In this document: positions 52,901 through 62,075 of the stretch, piece after piece
Layout: each line of letters begins with the position of its first letter
Numbering within the stretch: position 1 is the first letter of the stretch
Assembly: GCA_963556255.1 (NCBI GenBank)
Contig: OY744609.1
Location: 603,900 to 667,899, forward strand
Origin: Allolobophora icterica
Taxonomy: Eukaryota > Annelida > Clitellata > Crassiclitellata > Lumbricidae
Reading direction: 5' to 3'
DNA: 64,000 nucleotides
The notes under the pieces: generated by a model
Database searches by the model: none
Seen by the model: only the letters and a program-made list of their open reading frames with translations
What the model was told of the DNA's origin: nothing
Position numbers and translations under genes: made by a program

Positions 52901-55332
52901 TCGTACCCACGAAAACCTACCCTCTCTCTATACGGAATTTTTTATTAAGCACAAAATTTAGGGCGTTTCTGTACATATGTATCCGCTAGGGTATCCACTG
53001 TAGTGTCCTGTGGTTGGGTATCCTATGGGTGGATTATCCTCTGGTGTACCTCTCTAAGCTCTTTGTATGGCTAACCTAACTGATGTTCGCATTGCAACAA
53101 TTAAATAGAAATAAAAATTATGAGATAAATGTTCCAGAAGTCAACAGTTGAATCAGAGGCAATTAAAATATATCATTTGATAAAATATTCAATTTTAATA
53201 CCAGTTGTGGTGCATTTGTTCAACAGTATCTGCTTTGTAAGGAGCCATCCACATATTGCGTACGCACTGAGGGGGGTCGGATTTAGGCGATTTTGCGTCA
53301 AGCGTACGTACGCAGGGGGGGGGGTGTGGAAGAAAGTACGATTGCGAACAGGGGGAGGGGGTTCAATTTTCCGGGATTTTTGCGTACGTAATATATGGAT
53401 GGCCCCTAAATGAACTTTTATTTATAAGATTAACTGAATAAAACACGCAGAGTTGATGCAGTGGTCGTAGCGGTCCTGTATTTCCTGTAAAGTCCTGTAT
53501 TTTTTGCTTGTCCTGTAAAATCCTGTATTTTTGCAAAAGTGTCCTGTATTTCCTGTATTTTTTAAAAAGTCAGATTTCACGCACTTTTTTGGTCGCATAC
53601 TTATCTTCCACATAATTATTGCCAATGGAAATGTATAGGCTAGCTGAGGCCTATCATGCAGGTCTGTTCGACCCTTTTGGTTCACCTATTGACCTATGCA
53701 TCAACTCTGTGTTTAATATTCCCAGTTCTGTGCCAAGTTGATTTTGATGGTGAGAAGTCTATTCTGTTCAATTTGATTCAGCTGGTTTCAATTCAATTTC
53801 ACACAGTTCCGTTCCAATAACAAACTTATAAGTTCATTTGATGCTTGTGTAACTGGGACTTTGTTGTCCGCTTTGCCTGATTATTTTGCTTTAGGTGCTA
53901 CAGTTTTGAAACAATAAAACATGCAGGGCATAAGCGTTTTAGAGATTTCTGAATTGCCTATGGGCCTAGCCAACTCAGATATATAATTAGTACACTGACG
54001 GTGCACCGTCAATGGGCTGGACATCTGACCTCATATGCCGAGGCTAAGAAAATTAAGTCGCTAGCACTTCTTGCCCTGTTGCAGTTAGCTTAAGCCCTGC
54101 TCTTCTCTTCTGTGTTAGTTTCAGCGTCGCCTATTCACCAGACGCGACAGAAGTCGAACGAGAAGTTGATCAAGGGTGACCTGGACTCTAGCCTCGCTCT
54201 TCTCGCTGACAGTCTCACCATTCAACCATCGGGTCAAGTCAAAAAGTAAATCACTTGGCAAACTCATCATTTCTCAGGCGCTACTTATTAGGTGAACGAA
54301 GGGCACCTGCTTATTCAGAAGGGATCAGTTGATGGTAGGTAGCCTAAAAACTGTAATCGTTTTGAGAGGTCCATTCAAAATCAACAGGTCTGGGAAACAA
54401 CAGATAGTAGGATTATCCTAAATTTCCCAGTCTCTCCAGAGTGTCTGTCTCTGTCTGTCTTTCTGACTGTCTTTTTGATTGTCTGTCTATCTGTCTGTCT
54501 GTCTCTGTCTGTCTTTCTATCTGTCTGTGTTTCTGTCTGCCTACCTGTATGTCTCTGTCTGTATGCCTATCTGTCTGCCTGTCAGTCTGTCTACAGTTCA
54601 AGGGCTGTTACAGTAGCGAATCGATGTAGAATCGGTGAATAGATTTTTTGCCATGTATGTCTGCTGTATTGGTGCAGAACGGAGCACAACTGGACTGGTG
54701 GCGTTGAAGAGAAGCGCTTAACAGGTGGTAGTTCCAGTGTGGCATGGAGTCACCAGAGCACAACGACAACAACCTTCTCTTCTTCAACGTCTGCCGTCTC
54801 GTCTGCTCAGGCTCTGGTCAGTCTCCACTTCCTTCATCACTTCCATCGTTCATTGCATGTCAATCAAGTCACAGCATTGCAAGCCAATCACCAAGCTAAT
54901 CAATCAATCAATCAATCAACTTTTCTATTGTTCCCCGCCTCATGTAAAAATAAACAATGTTTACATATTGCAACAAAACATGTATACAGTTCCAGTGACA
55001 AAGGGTAATACCCTAAGGAACCTCTGGTTCCGCTAACAAGGTAGCCCTAATACAAGTGTGTGTGTGTATCGGAGAAACTTGTCTGCAATCATTTTATTGG
55101 CACTTGACAATGGTTCTCTTCCTCCAAGGCGAAATACATACATACATTCATTCATACAAGTATGTTGTTTCTTAATGGTCGTTTTTGTTTCCTTACATCT
55201 GTCCAGCCTCATGCGCAGCCAACATCCGGATCGAGCCCCTCCAAGGATGCGTCTCTGCTTCCATCGACAACGACGACGACGCAACAACCACCTGCTGAGA
55301 TTGACCTCTTCGGTGACCTCCTCGGAAATTAA
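38862..55332 (+). CDS. PICALM: PICALM/AP180 clathrin-assembly protein (19 coding exons)
   Basis: Coding exons: 38862-39024, 40081-40223, 40796-40871, 41671-41773, 42109-42148, 42768-42824, 43270-43381, 43641-43747, 44175-44216, 44528-44598, 45340-45451, 46284-46545, 47533-47637, 50105-50170, 51395-51463, 52750-52803, 54125-54245, 54678-54816, 55207-55332. Phases agree throughout, giving about 655 residues (human PICALM 652). Residues 13-300 are the ANTH domain. The phosphoinositide-binding signature K-x9-K-x-K-H is complete (K39, K49, K51, H52). The tail has NPF at 355 and 412 (EH-domain binding), DPF at 396 and DPW at 424 (AP-2 ear binding), a DLDSSLALL stretch near 545 and the clathrin box [10 protein letters not shown] at the end. 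The protein links PIP2 membranes, AP-2 and clathrin and sets vesicle size. One intron is GC-AG. The N-terminus has about 12 residues more than vertebrate PICALM before GQSL. Confidence 0.94.
39137..39674. mobile_element. non-autonomous DNA transposon, copy B (538 bp)
   Basis: TIRs GGGGTCATCCATAAAGGACG and GGAGTCATCCATAAAGGACT (inverted at 39655-39674), flanked by AAA on both sides (39134-39136, 39675-39677). Shares interior sequence with copy A at 20736. It lies in PICALM intron 1. Confidence 0.85.
40081..40223 (+). CDS. PICALM: PICALM exon 2
   Basis: Phase 1 to 0. Peptide [18 protein letters not shown] then [20 protein letters not shown], the conserved ANTH core. The acceptor (GTGTGATAG) has a poor pyrimidine tract. 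Donor GAG|GTAACC. Confidence 0.9.
40290..40600 (+). repeat. interrupted AAT/ATT simple repeats in PICALM intron 2
   Basis: AATAATAAT and TTATTATT runs at 40311-40395 and 40556-40588. Confidence 0.8.
40796..40871 (+). CDS. PICALM: PICALM exon 3
   Basis: Acceptor TTTGTTGCAG, donor CAAG|GTGAGA, phase 0 to 1. Peptide [18 protein letters not shown]. Confidence 0.9.
41389..41665 (+). repeat. 17-18-bp minisatellite ending at the PICALM exon 4 acceptor
   Basis: About 15 degenerate units of the type TGAAGCACATGTGATTT. The last unit stops about 5 bp before the exon, so branch site and pyrimidine tract must lie in repeat-derived sequence (TGATTTTATGCCTAG). Confidence 0.9.
41671..41773 (+). CDS. PICALM: PICALM exon 4
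   Basis: Phase 1 to 2. Peptide [20 protein letters not shown] then FDFCKVKK. Donor GGG|GTTGGC is weak but is the only one that keeps frame with exon 5. Confidence 0.83.
42109..42148 (+). CDS. PICALM: PICALM exon 5 (40 nt)
   Basis: Acceptor GATTTCTAG, donor AAG|GTACAG, phase 2 to 0. Peptide [14 protein letters not shown] matches the family's GVMRTM region. Confidence 0.86.
42355..42530 (-). repeat. dispersed repeat, similar to 62080-62160
   Basis: Shared phrases GCTTATTCATGAGCGCTG(C/A)GTCATGTC and GTTGTCCA(G/C)AGAT, plus TGTAAAGCGCATTTTCAGAA tail. Strand is my guess from the tail motif. Confidence 0.55.
42768..42824 (+). CDS. PICALM: PICALM exon 6
   Basis: Acceptor TTCTTTGTAG, donor GAA|GTAAGA, 19 codons, phase 0. 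Peptide [19 protein letters not shown]. Confidence 0.9.
43270..43381 (+). CDS. PICALM: PICALM exon 7, followed by a GC-AG intron
   Basis: Acceptor TTCTTTTAG. Peptide [19 protein letters not shown] then YNDAIINLL. The donor is CTTG|GCAAGT: only this GC site keeps phase 1 with exon 8, and GCAAGT is the usual context of GC donors. Confidence 0.87.
43641..43747 (+). CDS. PICALM: PICALM exon 8
   Basis: Acceptor TTTCTGTAG, donor GAG|GTTAGT, phase 1 to 0. Peptide [20 protein letters not shown] then FFKVAE. Confidence 0.9.
44175..44216 (+). CDS. PICALM: PICALM exon 9 (42 nt)
   Basis: Acceptor TTATTTTAG, donor CAG|GTGAGA, 14 codons [14 protein letters not shown], phase 0. Confidence 0.9.
44528..44598 (+). 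CDS. PICALM: PICALM exon 10, end of ANTH domain
   Basis: Acceptor TATTGTAG, donor CCAA|GTAAGA, phase 0 to 2. Peptide [20 protein letters not shown]. Confidence 0.9.
45261..45330 (+). mobile_element. SINE-type 3' stem-loop and tail, plus strand
   Basis: GAGCGCCTCTGACGAGTCTC, then GTGGCTCTATATAAATTTGC and a TTACAATTACAATTT tail, only about 10 bp before the acceptor of PICALM exon 11. Confidence 0.75.
45340..45451 (+). CDS. PICALM: PICALM exon 11
   Basis: Acceptor TCGTTTTAG, donor TAC|GTAAGC, phase 2 to 0. Low-complexity linker ([19 protein letters not shown]). Confidence 0.85.
45541..45737. mobile_element. short TIR element, hAT-like
   Basis: CAGAGGCGTAACTTTGG at the left and the inverse of CATAGGCGTAATTTGTGG at the right. 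Interior has GGGGGTACC-type repeats in both orientations. No target duplication found. Confidence 0.6.
45966..46030 (+). mobile_element. SINE-type 3' stem-loop and tail, plus strand
   Basis: GGGCGCCTCTGAATAG ... GCGAGAGGCGCCTTATAAAT: the stem GGCGCCTCT/AGAGGCGCC is perfect. The tail is AGATACAATACAATATGATA. Confidence 0.8.
46284..46545 (+). CDS. PICALM: PICALM exon 12, endocytic motifs
   Basis: Acceptor TTTTTTTAG, donor CAAG|GTGGGT, phase 0 to 1. Carries [28 protein letters not shown] and VEDPWSS: EH, AP-2 and clathrin-type contacts. Confidence 0.9.
46771..46920 (+). repeat. (ATT)n microsatellite
   Basis: Interrupted then pure ATT run in PICALM intron 12. Frames over it are artefacts. Confidence 0.93.
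47533..47637 (+). CDS. PICALM: PICALM exon 13
   Basis: Acceptor GTTCATGCAG, donor CCAG|GTAATT, phase 1 to 1. Peptide [17 protein letters not shown] then [11 protein letters not shown]. Confidence 0.87.
48051..48129 (+). other. possible alternative (stop-containing) exon of PICALM
   Basis: Good acceptor AATCTCTAG and strong donor AAAT|GTGAGT. Joined to exon 13 in phase it reads [18 protein letters not shown], then CFEPQKF and TAA at 48125-48127, two bases before the donor. Its 79 nt would also break the frame if read through. It may be a poison exon or a chance pair of sites; skipping it joins exons 13 and 50105-50170 in phase. Confidence 0.35.
48381..48425 (-). mobile_element. SINE-type 3' stem-loop, minus strand
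   Basis: TTTATATAGCACCACTTCAA, then CATCAGAGGCACTC: diverged inverted copy of the common tail. Confidence 0.6.
48426..49619. other. intron sequence, nothing recognised
   Basis: AT-rich part of PICALM intron 13. A 104-codon open frame at 49305-49619 has no family motif and is probably chance. Confidence 0.45.
49620..50092 (+). repeat. 42-bp minisatellite upstream of a PICALM acceptor
   Basis: About ten degenerate units with AAAATACCTTTATCTTACCT and TTGGTATGAATTTG. It ends about 12 bp before the exon at 50105. Confidence 0.85.
50105..50170 (+). CDS. PICALM: PICALM exon 14
   Basis: Acceptor TTAATTTCAG, donor CCAA|GTATGG, phase 1 to 1, 66 nt. Peptide [20 protein letters not shown]. Confidence 0.8.
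50390..50592 (+). repeat. (CACATA)n / CA-rich microsatellite
   Basis: ACACAC and ATACACAC units. Frames on both strands over it are artefacts. Confidence 0.93.
51395..51463 (+). CDS. PICALM: PICALM exon 15
   Basis: Acceptor TTCTCTTGCAG, donor GCAG|GTATAC, phase 1 to 1, 69 nt. Peptide [20 protein letters not shown]. Confidence 0.8.
51960..52590 (+). pseudogene. 5'-truncated, frameshifted LINE 3' end
   Basis: Plus-strand pieces [20 protein letters not shown] and, in another frame, [19 protein letters not shown] are the typical C-terminus of a LINE reverse-transcriptase protein (HSY.TRSS, WN.LP). Stop TGA about 52238-52240. The 3' end has CTTCAATAAAAGGATTG and a (TTGA)n tail. Clade not assigned. 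Confidence 0.75.
52595..52720. repeat. TATG repeats, then an inverted LINE tail
   Basis: TACATACA/TATGTATG run to 52675, then (TCAA)n and GTTTATTGAAGCTG, which inverted reads CTTCAATAAAC plus (TTGA)n: a second, minus-strand copy of the same LINE tail. Confidence 0.7.
52750..52803 (+). CDS. PICALM: PICALM exon 16 (54 nt)
   Basis: Acceptor TTGATTTCAG, donor GCAG|GTTAGC, phase 1 to 1. Peptide [18 protein letters not shown]. Confidence 0.8.
53241..53406. mobile_element. 166-bp MITE, PIF/Harbinger-like
   Basis: TIRs GGAGCCATCCACATATTGCG and GGGGCCATCCATATATTACG (inverted). TAA on both sides (53238-53240, 53407-53409) is the 3-bp duplication typical of PIF/Harbinger. The interior has long G runs and repeated GCGTACG. 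Confidence 0.85.
53448..53709. mobile_element. 262-bp TIR element with internal TCCTGTATTT repeats
   Basis: Ends CAGAGTTGATGCA in inverted orientation. Inside are about five TCCTGTAT/TCCTGTAAA repeats (53474-53560). No clear target duplication. Confidence 0.7.
54125..54245 (+). CDS. PICALM: PICALM exon 17
   Basis: Acceptor TGTTAGTTTCAG, donor AAA|GTAAAT, phase 1 to 2. Peptide [18 protein letters not shown] matches the conserved DLDSSLA region. Confidence 0.9.
54436..54595 (+). repeat. (CTGT)n microsatellite
   Basis: TGTCTGTC units, interrupted. Frames on both strands are artefacts. Confidence 0.92.
54678..54816 (+). CDS. PICALM: PICALM exon 18
   Basis: Acceptor ATTGGTGCAG, donor CTG|GTCAGT, phase 2 to 0. 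Peptide [20 protein letters not shown] resembles the family's NW..GEKKLTGG stretch. Confidence 0.85.
55207..55332 (+). CDS. PICALM: PICALM exon 19, clathrin box and stop
   Basis: Acceptor ACATCTGTCCAG, phase 0 in, stop TAA 55330-55332. Starts [13 protein letters not shown] and ends [12 protein letters not shown]. Confidence 0.9.
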   Translation, partial: PHAQPTSGSSPSKDASLLPSTTTTTQQPPAEIDLFGDLLGN

Positions 55333-56495
55333 ACCACTACCACCACCCCACGCCACATTCACAACGTCATCACTAGGGTATGATGACCGATCATCCCATC
55401 TGTCTTCTCTGTTTTCCATCTAATAAGTTCTGTCTTTGTGTCTGTCTTCCTGTCTGTCTGTGTTCATGTATGTCTTTCTGTGTTCCTGTCTGTCTGTCTC
55501 CCTGTCTGTGTTCCTGTCAATTGCCAATCTTTCAGTCTGTCTATCTGTCTGTCTGTCTGTATGACTGTCTTATTTCCTTGCTGCCAATAATAATAATGAA
55601 ATTATCTGTCAGATCTTAACGAGGATTAATTACCAACTTCCACAGCTCTGTTTTAGAACGGACATCAATGCATCAAGCGATGGCGTAGTTGGCCGTCATT
55701 CAGATATAAGTCCTTATCTTTAAATGGTTTTTGGATTCTCAGAGGATAATAGATACTTTCTGTTAAAATATTATTATCAGGTATCATTATTATTATTATA
55801 TATTATTATTATTATTATTATTTATTATTATTTTTATTATTATATAATTGTAGATTCAGAAGCATCTTTTTGAGACCTATTAGATATCCATGTTTATTGT
55901 TAAGCACCTTTGGTAGGTTCCTAAAATATGCTATGCAGGTGTTCAGATGCACTTAATATTTACATACCTACCCAGCGACTGACATAATATCATCATCGTT
56001 ATTAGTATTATTAATTTCTTATTATTATTATTATTATTATCAAGTTTTTTTGGCTTTTTATCCAATCGAATGTGTAGTCACCTTTTGCTAAGTACTTGTA
56101 TTATTAATTATTATTACTATGATTATTGTTATTACTGAGTTTTGTGTTGACTTAGTAGCCAGCGGAATGTGTAGTCACCTCGACCGTTGGCAAACCAACT
56201 GTCGTTACTCAATGCAACTGATCAGTCATCTTCGTGTAGCAACTCGAATGACTGAAACTGATCCCTGTGGACATCCTTCTTCCCAACTGTGCTCTCATCT
56301 TTCATGCAGTGCAATTATCTCCTCTCTGCTTCTGCTGTGTCCTCCAGATTCAACCACATGCTCTTCTCAACAACCTAGATTGTTCCGTGTTTCTCTCGCT
56401 AGACGAAATCTTCTAGTCCTTTCGTAGCTCTGTGGTTGCGACTTTACGCTGCATTTCACGAAATCATGTGGCAAAGTATTATACACATGTTTAAG
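55333..56495. other. 3' flank of PICALM, simple repeats
   Basis: Should include the 3' UTR. CTGT repeats at about 55435-55562 and ATT runs at 55780-55850 and 56020-56040. No gene seen. Confidence 0.5.
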
Positions 56496-56508
56496 TAAAT
56501 CACGTGAT

Positions 56509-56803
56509 CTAAACAAATTTATTTTATCAATCTCTTAAGCTACCCCTGAGGCAGTCATGGGTATGAAGTGTTAGCAACTTCGTTTTCGTAGCTTTGGCAT
56601 ATGAGGACGGGTAGCCAGTTCTCTCCCTTGCCGTCTCATCTTCCCACCAACAGTGTACAGTCAGTGTACTCATTATAGCTGAGTTGGTTTGGGGCGCATA
56701 CAGATCAGAAATCTCGAACCAAATTTCTATCCTGGCAGGGATTTGAACCCCTGACCTATTGATTAACAGTCCAGCATACTAACCATTGTACTATCGAGCA
56801 CCC
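56509..56803 (-). mobile_element. complete tRNA-derived SINE, 295 bp, with 13-bp target duplication
   Basis: TAAATCACGTGAT flanks it exactly (56496-56508, 56804-56816). On the minus strand the head has TAGTACAATGG as A box and a B box in GGGTTCAAATCCC (56738-56750), with CTGTTAA in the anticodon-loop position. The T-rich left end is the tail. The anticodon stem pairs poorly. Confidence 0.88.
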
Positions 56804-57099
56804 TAAATCACGTGATTAGAATAAGTCAAATGGATGAATATAAACTGCACAGTTAGAGTTGTTGGTGTAAAGGTTTTGAATGCATCGTAGAATTTGATTT
56901 CTTTACTGTATGTCGTAGATGTTTCTGATCGGTTATCAGAGAAAGTGCTCACTGGCTTGAATTATTTATGGGAGACTAAGTAAGGAGTTATGAACTGTTG
57001 AAGGTCATCATGACAATATCCATGTAGGTAGCTGTGGTAGCTTTTGTTTGCTACCAGATTGTAATCTCAATGATTGTAATAATAATAACAGTAAACAAA

Positions 57100-57270
57100 T
57101 GCTTGAGTACTGCCAATGGAACAGGTACTTAAGTACTTTCCGTAATATTGAGAATAGAGGCTTCAGTACTGCCAGCACCCAGAACAGGCATACTAGTACT
57201 TCCAGTACTCAACATGTAAATCTGTTGTTGAAAGTAGCCAGAACGGGTACTCAAGTACTGCCAGTACTCA
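57100..57270 (+). repeat. degenerate repeats of AGTACTGCCAGTACTCAGAA
   Basis: Four to five irregular units rich in the palindrome AGTACT. Confidence 0.6.
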
Positions 57271-57984
57271 GAATATCTGTCACACGAGACTTGATAAACA
57301 TCGACCTTACAGGCATATTTAGCATTCAGAGAATTGTCTCCTTTCTCTTGTGATCATCTCTGTAAAAAGGCTCCTTATGTCACTATATAATGTCTGAGTG
57401 TGGTAATCTTTGTAAGGTAATCACTGTCTTCTAAACCTGAGGCAGTTTTGTCAATGTGTGACCTACCATTTACAACAAAAATGTGATTCGTTTCTTTAAA
57501 AGCTATAGTCAAGGTGTGTGCTGACAAAAAACTTATAGTCCTGGGTCCTCTACAGTTCTCTCTGCAATCAAAAGAACATTGCCAATATGTGTAGACATGT
57601 TCGTACAAAGGCTCTGGGTGTCTGAATCGGTGCTTGAGACGCTTATTGTCACTTGACAGTAAGTATTTGGTGTCTTTTTAGCCGTTTAGAAATGTTTAGG
57701 ATAGTTTCTAGCGTTAAGACATAGATTAGCAATTGACTGTCATATAAAACTGTTGTCGAAGCTGTTTTAAATAGTTCACTTGGAACTTAGATTCTTTTTG
57801 TTGAGTTCTTCAAAGCAGAATGAGGGGAATTTGAAGCTGTATGACGTGCTTTTGCTGTTTCAGTACTGTAAGCTGACTGTGCTGTACGTGTTTCAAAATG
57901 TCATTGAAGCGAGTTTTACTTCAGTTGGTTGGCTTGACTTAGTTACTACATTGCTCACTGGTGGGTTTAGAATGATTGCCCAGC

Positions 57985-58210
57985 GTGAATGAAGTACTAG
58001 CATGTTTCAAGGTGTCACTGGTTGGTTTAGAAATTATGTTGCTTCTGAGTGGTGAGCTTGAGTTAAGTACCAACATGTTTCGAGGTGTCACTGGTTGGTT
58101 TAAAATTATGTTGCTTCTGAGTGGTGAGCTTGAGTTAAGTACCAACATGTTTCGAGGTGTCACTGGTTGGTTTAAAAATTATGTTGCTTCCGATTGGTCA
58201 GCTTGAGTTA
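57985..58210 (+). repeat. 72-73-bp tandem repeat, three units
   Basis: Units share AACATGTTTCGAGGTGTCAC and GAGTGGTGAGCTTGAGTTAA. A more diverged unit may lie just upstream. Confidence 0.9.
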
Positions 58211-58454
58211 AGGAATTCTGAAGCTGTGGCTCCTCCTTCCACAACGGAAGGCATGGCAACTGTCACCATGGAGTTTCCGATAATTACCTTTTGTTTACAT
58301 GTATTATGACTTGAACTGTGTGCTAGAGAATTATAATGTGGACTGTGTATTCCTGCATGGTGAGTTATAGATACACTGTATCCACAGTATGATAGATACA
58401 TATATATTTACTGTGTATATAATATATAGGTTACCATCTTTTTCCTGTACGAGT

Positions 58455-58628
58455 TTCCTCAGTAGCCAGTTGTTACGAGTGTTTACCTTGTAACACGGAG
58501 TGTGAGGGTTCAATCCTTCCACAGCGGTTACTTCGTAAAGGACATTGAGCGAGTCCTTCATGCACAGGTTTCTGCCGCTTTCTGTCATTTGACAGTCGCT
58601 CAGTGAATACAGAAATGAAATGAATAAT
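58455..58628 (+). mobile_element. tRNA-derived SINE, plus strand
   Basis: A box TAGCCAGTTG (about 58463), B box GGTTCAATCC (58507-58516), tail AATGAAATGAATAATC. Confidence 0.6.
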
Positions 58629-59446
58629 CATGTTTTTGAAGTTTGATTGTGAACTTCTCTGGCTTTGCAACTTGAAACAGAAATGGTGTGATCTCTAGCA
58701 TCCATGTCTCAGTTCACTTGCCTTTGACAAATACAGTTCTCATTCGTTTTCGGCTTAATGAACTAAGTTGATTAAAGTAAATTAAAGTACAGAGTAAATC
58801 TTGTAAGCTTTGTTTTCTTACTGAACTGCTTTAAATTAAATAATTGAATGTTCATTTATTTAAACAATTGAATGTATTTGGGATGGTCATTGGTGCATAT
58901 TTCTCAGACGAAATCAAAAGACTCGTCTAATCAGATTTTATGGAAACTATTTAAATGTGATTATTAATTAATTAATTAATTTATTTATTTATTTTCTGCT
59001 TCCCATTGTTCTCTTTATATTGTATAGCACCAATTAAAGATTCCTATAATGCTTGAACTATTGTTACCACGATATTTAATTTAGGTTTATTTAATTCTGT
59101 TAATTTAATTAATATTTATAAAATTGTGTTTCTTGTAGTGAATTTTATTTCCAAACCATTCAATGTGAATGTTGGTCTAAAAAGAAAGGATCTGGCTTTG
59201 AACTGTTTCTGACAAGAGTTTTGAAATGTTTTGTGACTGCTTTTAAGGAAACTGATTCTTCAGAGTTGATGTGCAAGATATATGAGTTTAGGTAATGGAC
59301 TTAATTCGTTTCACATTTTAACACAATTATCTGATAACACAATTATTGTCCTTCTCATTGATTGTCTGATGCCATGCAGCTACTCTGGTCTAGGTGAGAT
59401 ATATGTCGAGTGGTGTAGCACCTTTGAGGGATCCTACTTAAAAGGT
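58629..59446. other. spacer, nothing recognised
   Basis: AT-rich sequence without motif or long frame. Confidence 0.45.
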
Positions 59447-59577
59447 TTTGTTGGTTAGTTGCTGTTTAATGACACTGGGTCATAACAAAGGTGATTAGCA
59501 TTGCCCTCCTCTTTTCCCCAGGCTTGGGACTGGCACTGCCAGAGTACGAGCAGTGGTGGGAGCACTAGGGGCTGTCC
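59447..59577 (-). mobile_element. SINE body fragment, family of 12255-12603
   Basis: TTGCTGTTTAATGACACTG and GCTTGGGACTGGCACTGCCA. Cut off by GGGGCTGTCCATTAAATATG at 59578, a diverged left end of a TIR element like 39137. Confidence 0.65.
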
Positions 59578-60103
59578 ATTAAATATGTCCACAAAGAGGG
59601 GAAAGGCAGGGGTTACCCTAACTCGAATAAGGACAAAGGGGGTTACTCTTGGTCATACGGACGTCGGATTCTAAATTCGGTAGTTTAGATATTTCGATGC
59701 AGCCTACTACATTGACAACACGAAGTCTCGGCTCAACACGGGTGTATCAATGTAGGCTACAGTTGCACAGTCAGTCCTGCAAACAGGCTGCAAGATCTAG
59801 GTTTTGGTACTCCGTTGCAATAGGAACATTCGAAGAGGATCCAGGGAGAGTATTGCTACACGCGGACAAGAGAGAAAACGTGCTTTGTGAATGACTCTCT
59901 GTGAAAATGACCACATACATAGGCCTACATGTATACACGTGTGCGAAGTTGAATAGCTCTGAGCCCGGCTGGCAGATGAGGATGCGTTAATTTGGGATCA
60001 CAGGATGTGGATATATATACTCCCATTGCAATGCCTCGTCTTGCTCCTACTACCAGATTGCATAGTAAGCAGTATTTTAACTTTTGTCCATTCTCTGTTT
60101 ATG

Positions 60104-60235
<132 letters not shown>

Positions 60236-61171
60236 CCACGAAAAGAAATCAATTTCGCGATTATAATTATTTTTATTTTTACTAAGCCATTATTCGAACA
60301 GTTGTCACCGTATAACGAAAAATCTGCGTCTGGACCATCTGTGCACCAATTAGTAGAGTTCTAGTAGTAAATATAGCTTAGGAGGAAAACGTTTTAAAGG
60401 TGTGTAATTAGAGCGTATAGATTTCGTTCATCATTCCCAGTGTTGGCGACATCTTGCGACTGCCAGGGCGCGTTGACATTTAACTGAACTTTACCTTGGC
60501 TTTCCCAAGAAAATCTACTTCCTCCAACAAATCATGGATAGATGGATCGATAGTTTAACAGCAGCTCATGGCAACAAAGGCCGTTGACGTCGATATTACC
60601 AGAGGAGTTCTCCCAGAATTCTATCGGCAATCGAACTTGATTAATAATAATGAAATCACTTTAAATGTGTCTAATTGGAGCGTATTGTATTTTGTTTGTT
60701 ATTATTCAGTGTTAGCGACATCATGCGACCATTTAACTGAAATACAATGGAACTAGCAACAAATATTATTCTGCCTTATAAACTATATAAACAAACTATC
60801 AAACTAAAAACGGGTGTCGAACAAACTTTCCACACCGAGATTTAACGTGTGCAGATAAAATTTCACCAAAAAATTCGAACATTAATTTAACTAATGTTTT
60901 GGAGGTTTTTGTCGTTTCAATTCAATTTGAGCGATTTTTGTGATTATGAGGACCATTATGTTTTTAGTTATTCGAGTTAGAAAATTAATGATTCTGTAGG
61001 ATTGAAAACAAAAATAGGTTATGTTGACAAAGATTGTACTCCCTGAGAAATTAGGCCCCGATCGATCCACTGATCTAGTTCTTACAACCATCACTAGGCC
61101 TACTACTAATGCTGCTGCTGCAGCTGATGATGATGATTATGACATGTTGGTGATGAATTGCATGTTGCAAT

Positions 61172-61400
61172 GTCCCATACGCCTCTGAGTGTGAGGAAGC
61201 CAGTTCACAAACACATGGTGCCTTATTTCAGAGATTTAAATCTTGGGCTAGCACGGTCCGTGGGTCCTGCACGGGAACCTCGAATGGTGTGGCGCCTATT
61301 CAAAGGGACAACAGTGGTCAAGGATCTCACCCGATCTATTTATTGAAAAATGAGCAGGGTGGAGGCCATACAGTCGCTATAGAAAAACGCGCATTTTGGA
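61172..61400 (+). repeat. dispersed repeat, copy 2 of the pair with 30481-30711
   Basis: Same shared phrases as copy 1, roughly 75-80% alike by eye. Confidence 0.8.
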
Positions 61401-61429
61401 GAGGGGGTGGCCAATGCTATACTGTTGCT

Positions 61430-61542
61430 CCTGATGACGATAATAAAGATTGTGTTGCTGTTGTTGATGATGATGATAATGATGATCACGATGATTATGA
61501 TAATAATGATGATCACGATGATCATGATGATGATGATGATTA
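61430..61542 (+). repeat. (GATGAT/GATCAC)n simple repeat
   Basis: GATGATGATAATGATGATC units. Frames over it are artefacts. Confidence 0.88.
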
Positions 61543-62075
61543 AGTGATAACGAAGATCATTATAGAGTCGCCCTCCCCTTCTAGCCAGACTTTGGGCTGG
61601 CACCACCAGAAAACGCGGCTCCAACAGCTTAATGACATCTTATAGCAGCAAAGTCCGTTGACGTGGGTATACAAATTATTTTGAACAGTTCTCGCTAGAC
61701 ACGACAGGAGATAATGACATAATCCAATTTACACACATACACACAATGGGATTCATATAGCATCGTAAATATGCGATTTAAAGGTGTCTAATAGACGCTA
61801 ACATTTCTCACGATATCAACCTTATACGAAATCTTACGTTGACCTTGACTTTTAACCTTTTCCGTTAGGTTATATCTGGCGATTGTAATCGATGGTTTCC
61901 ACAAATTTAACGACATCGTATGGCATCAAAGACCGTTGACGTCGATAGGACAATAAATTCTCTTGAACAGTTCTTAACAGCGGAAAGTAGAAGACGAGAC
62001 GAGTAAAATTCTAGGTGTCTATGGTGTCGACATCTAGACGTTTCTAATCGTAAAATTACAATTGTGTGAACTTCA

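Larger units (their letters stand above)
60390..62045 (+). repeat. old satellite-like repeat, about 270-bp spacing, interrupted
   Basis: CCGTTGACGT occurs at 60581, 61655 and 61933, and is preceded each time by a GGCA(A/T)CAAAG-type phrase. The spacings, 1074 and 278, are near multiples of 270. A second phrase, AAAGGTGT(G/C)TAAT..GA.GC, lies between. The repeat at 61172-61400 and GAT-type simple sequence interrupt it. Confidence 0.6.
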
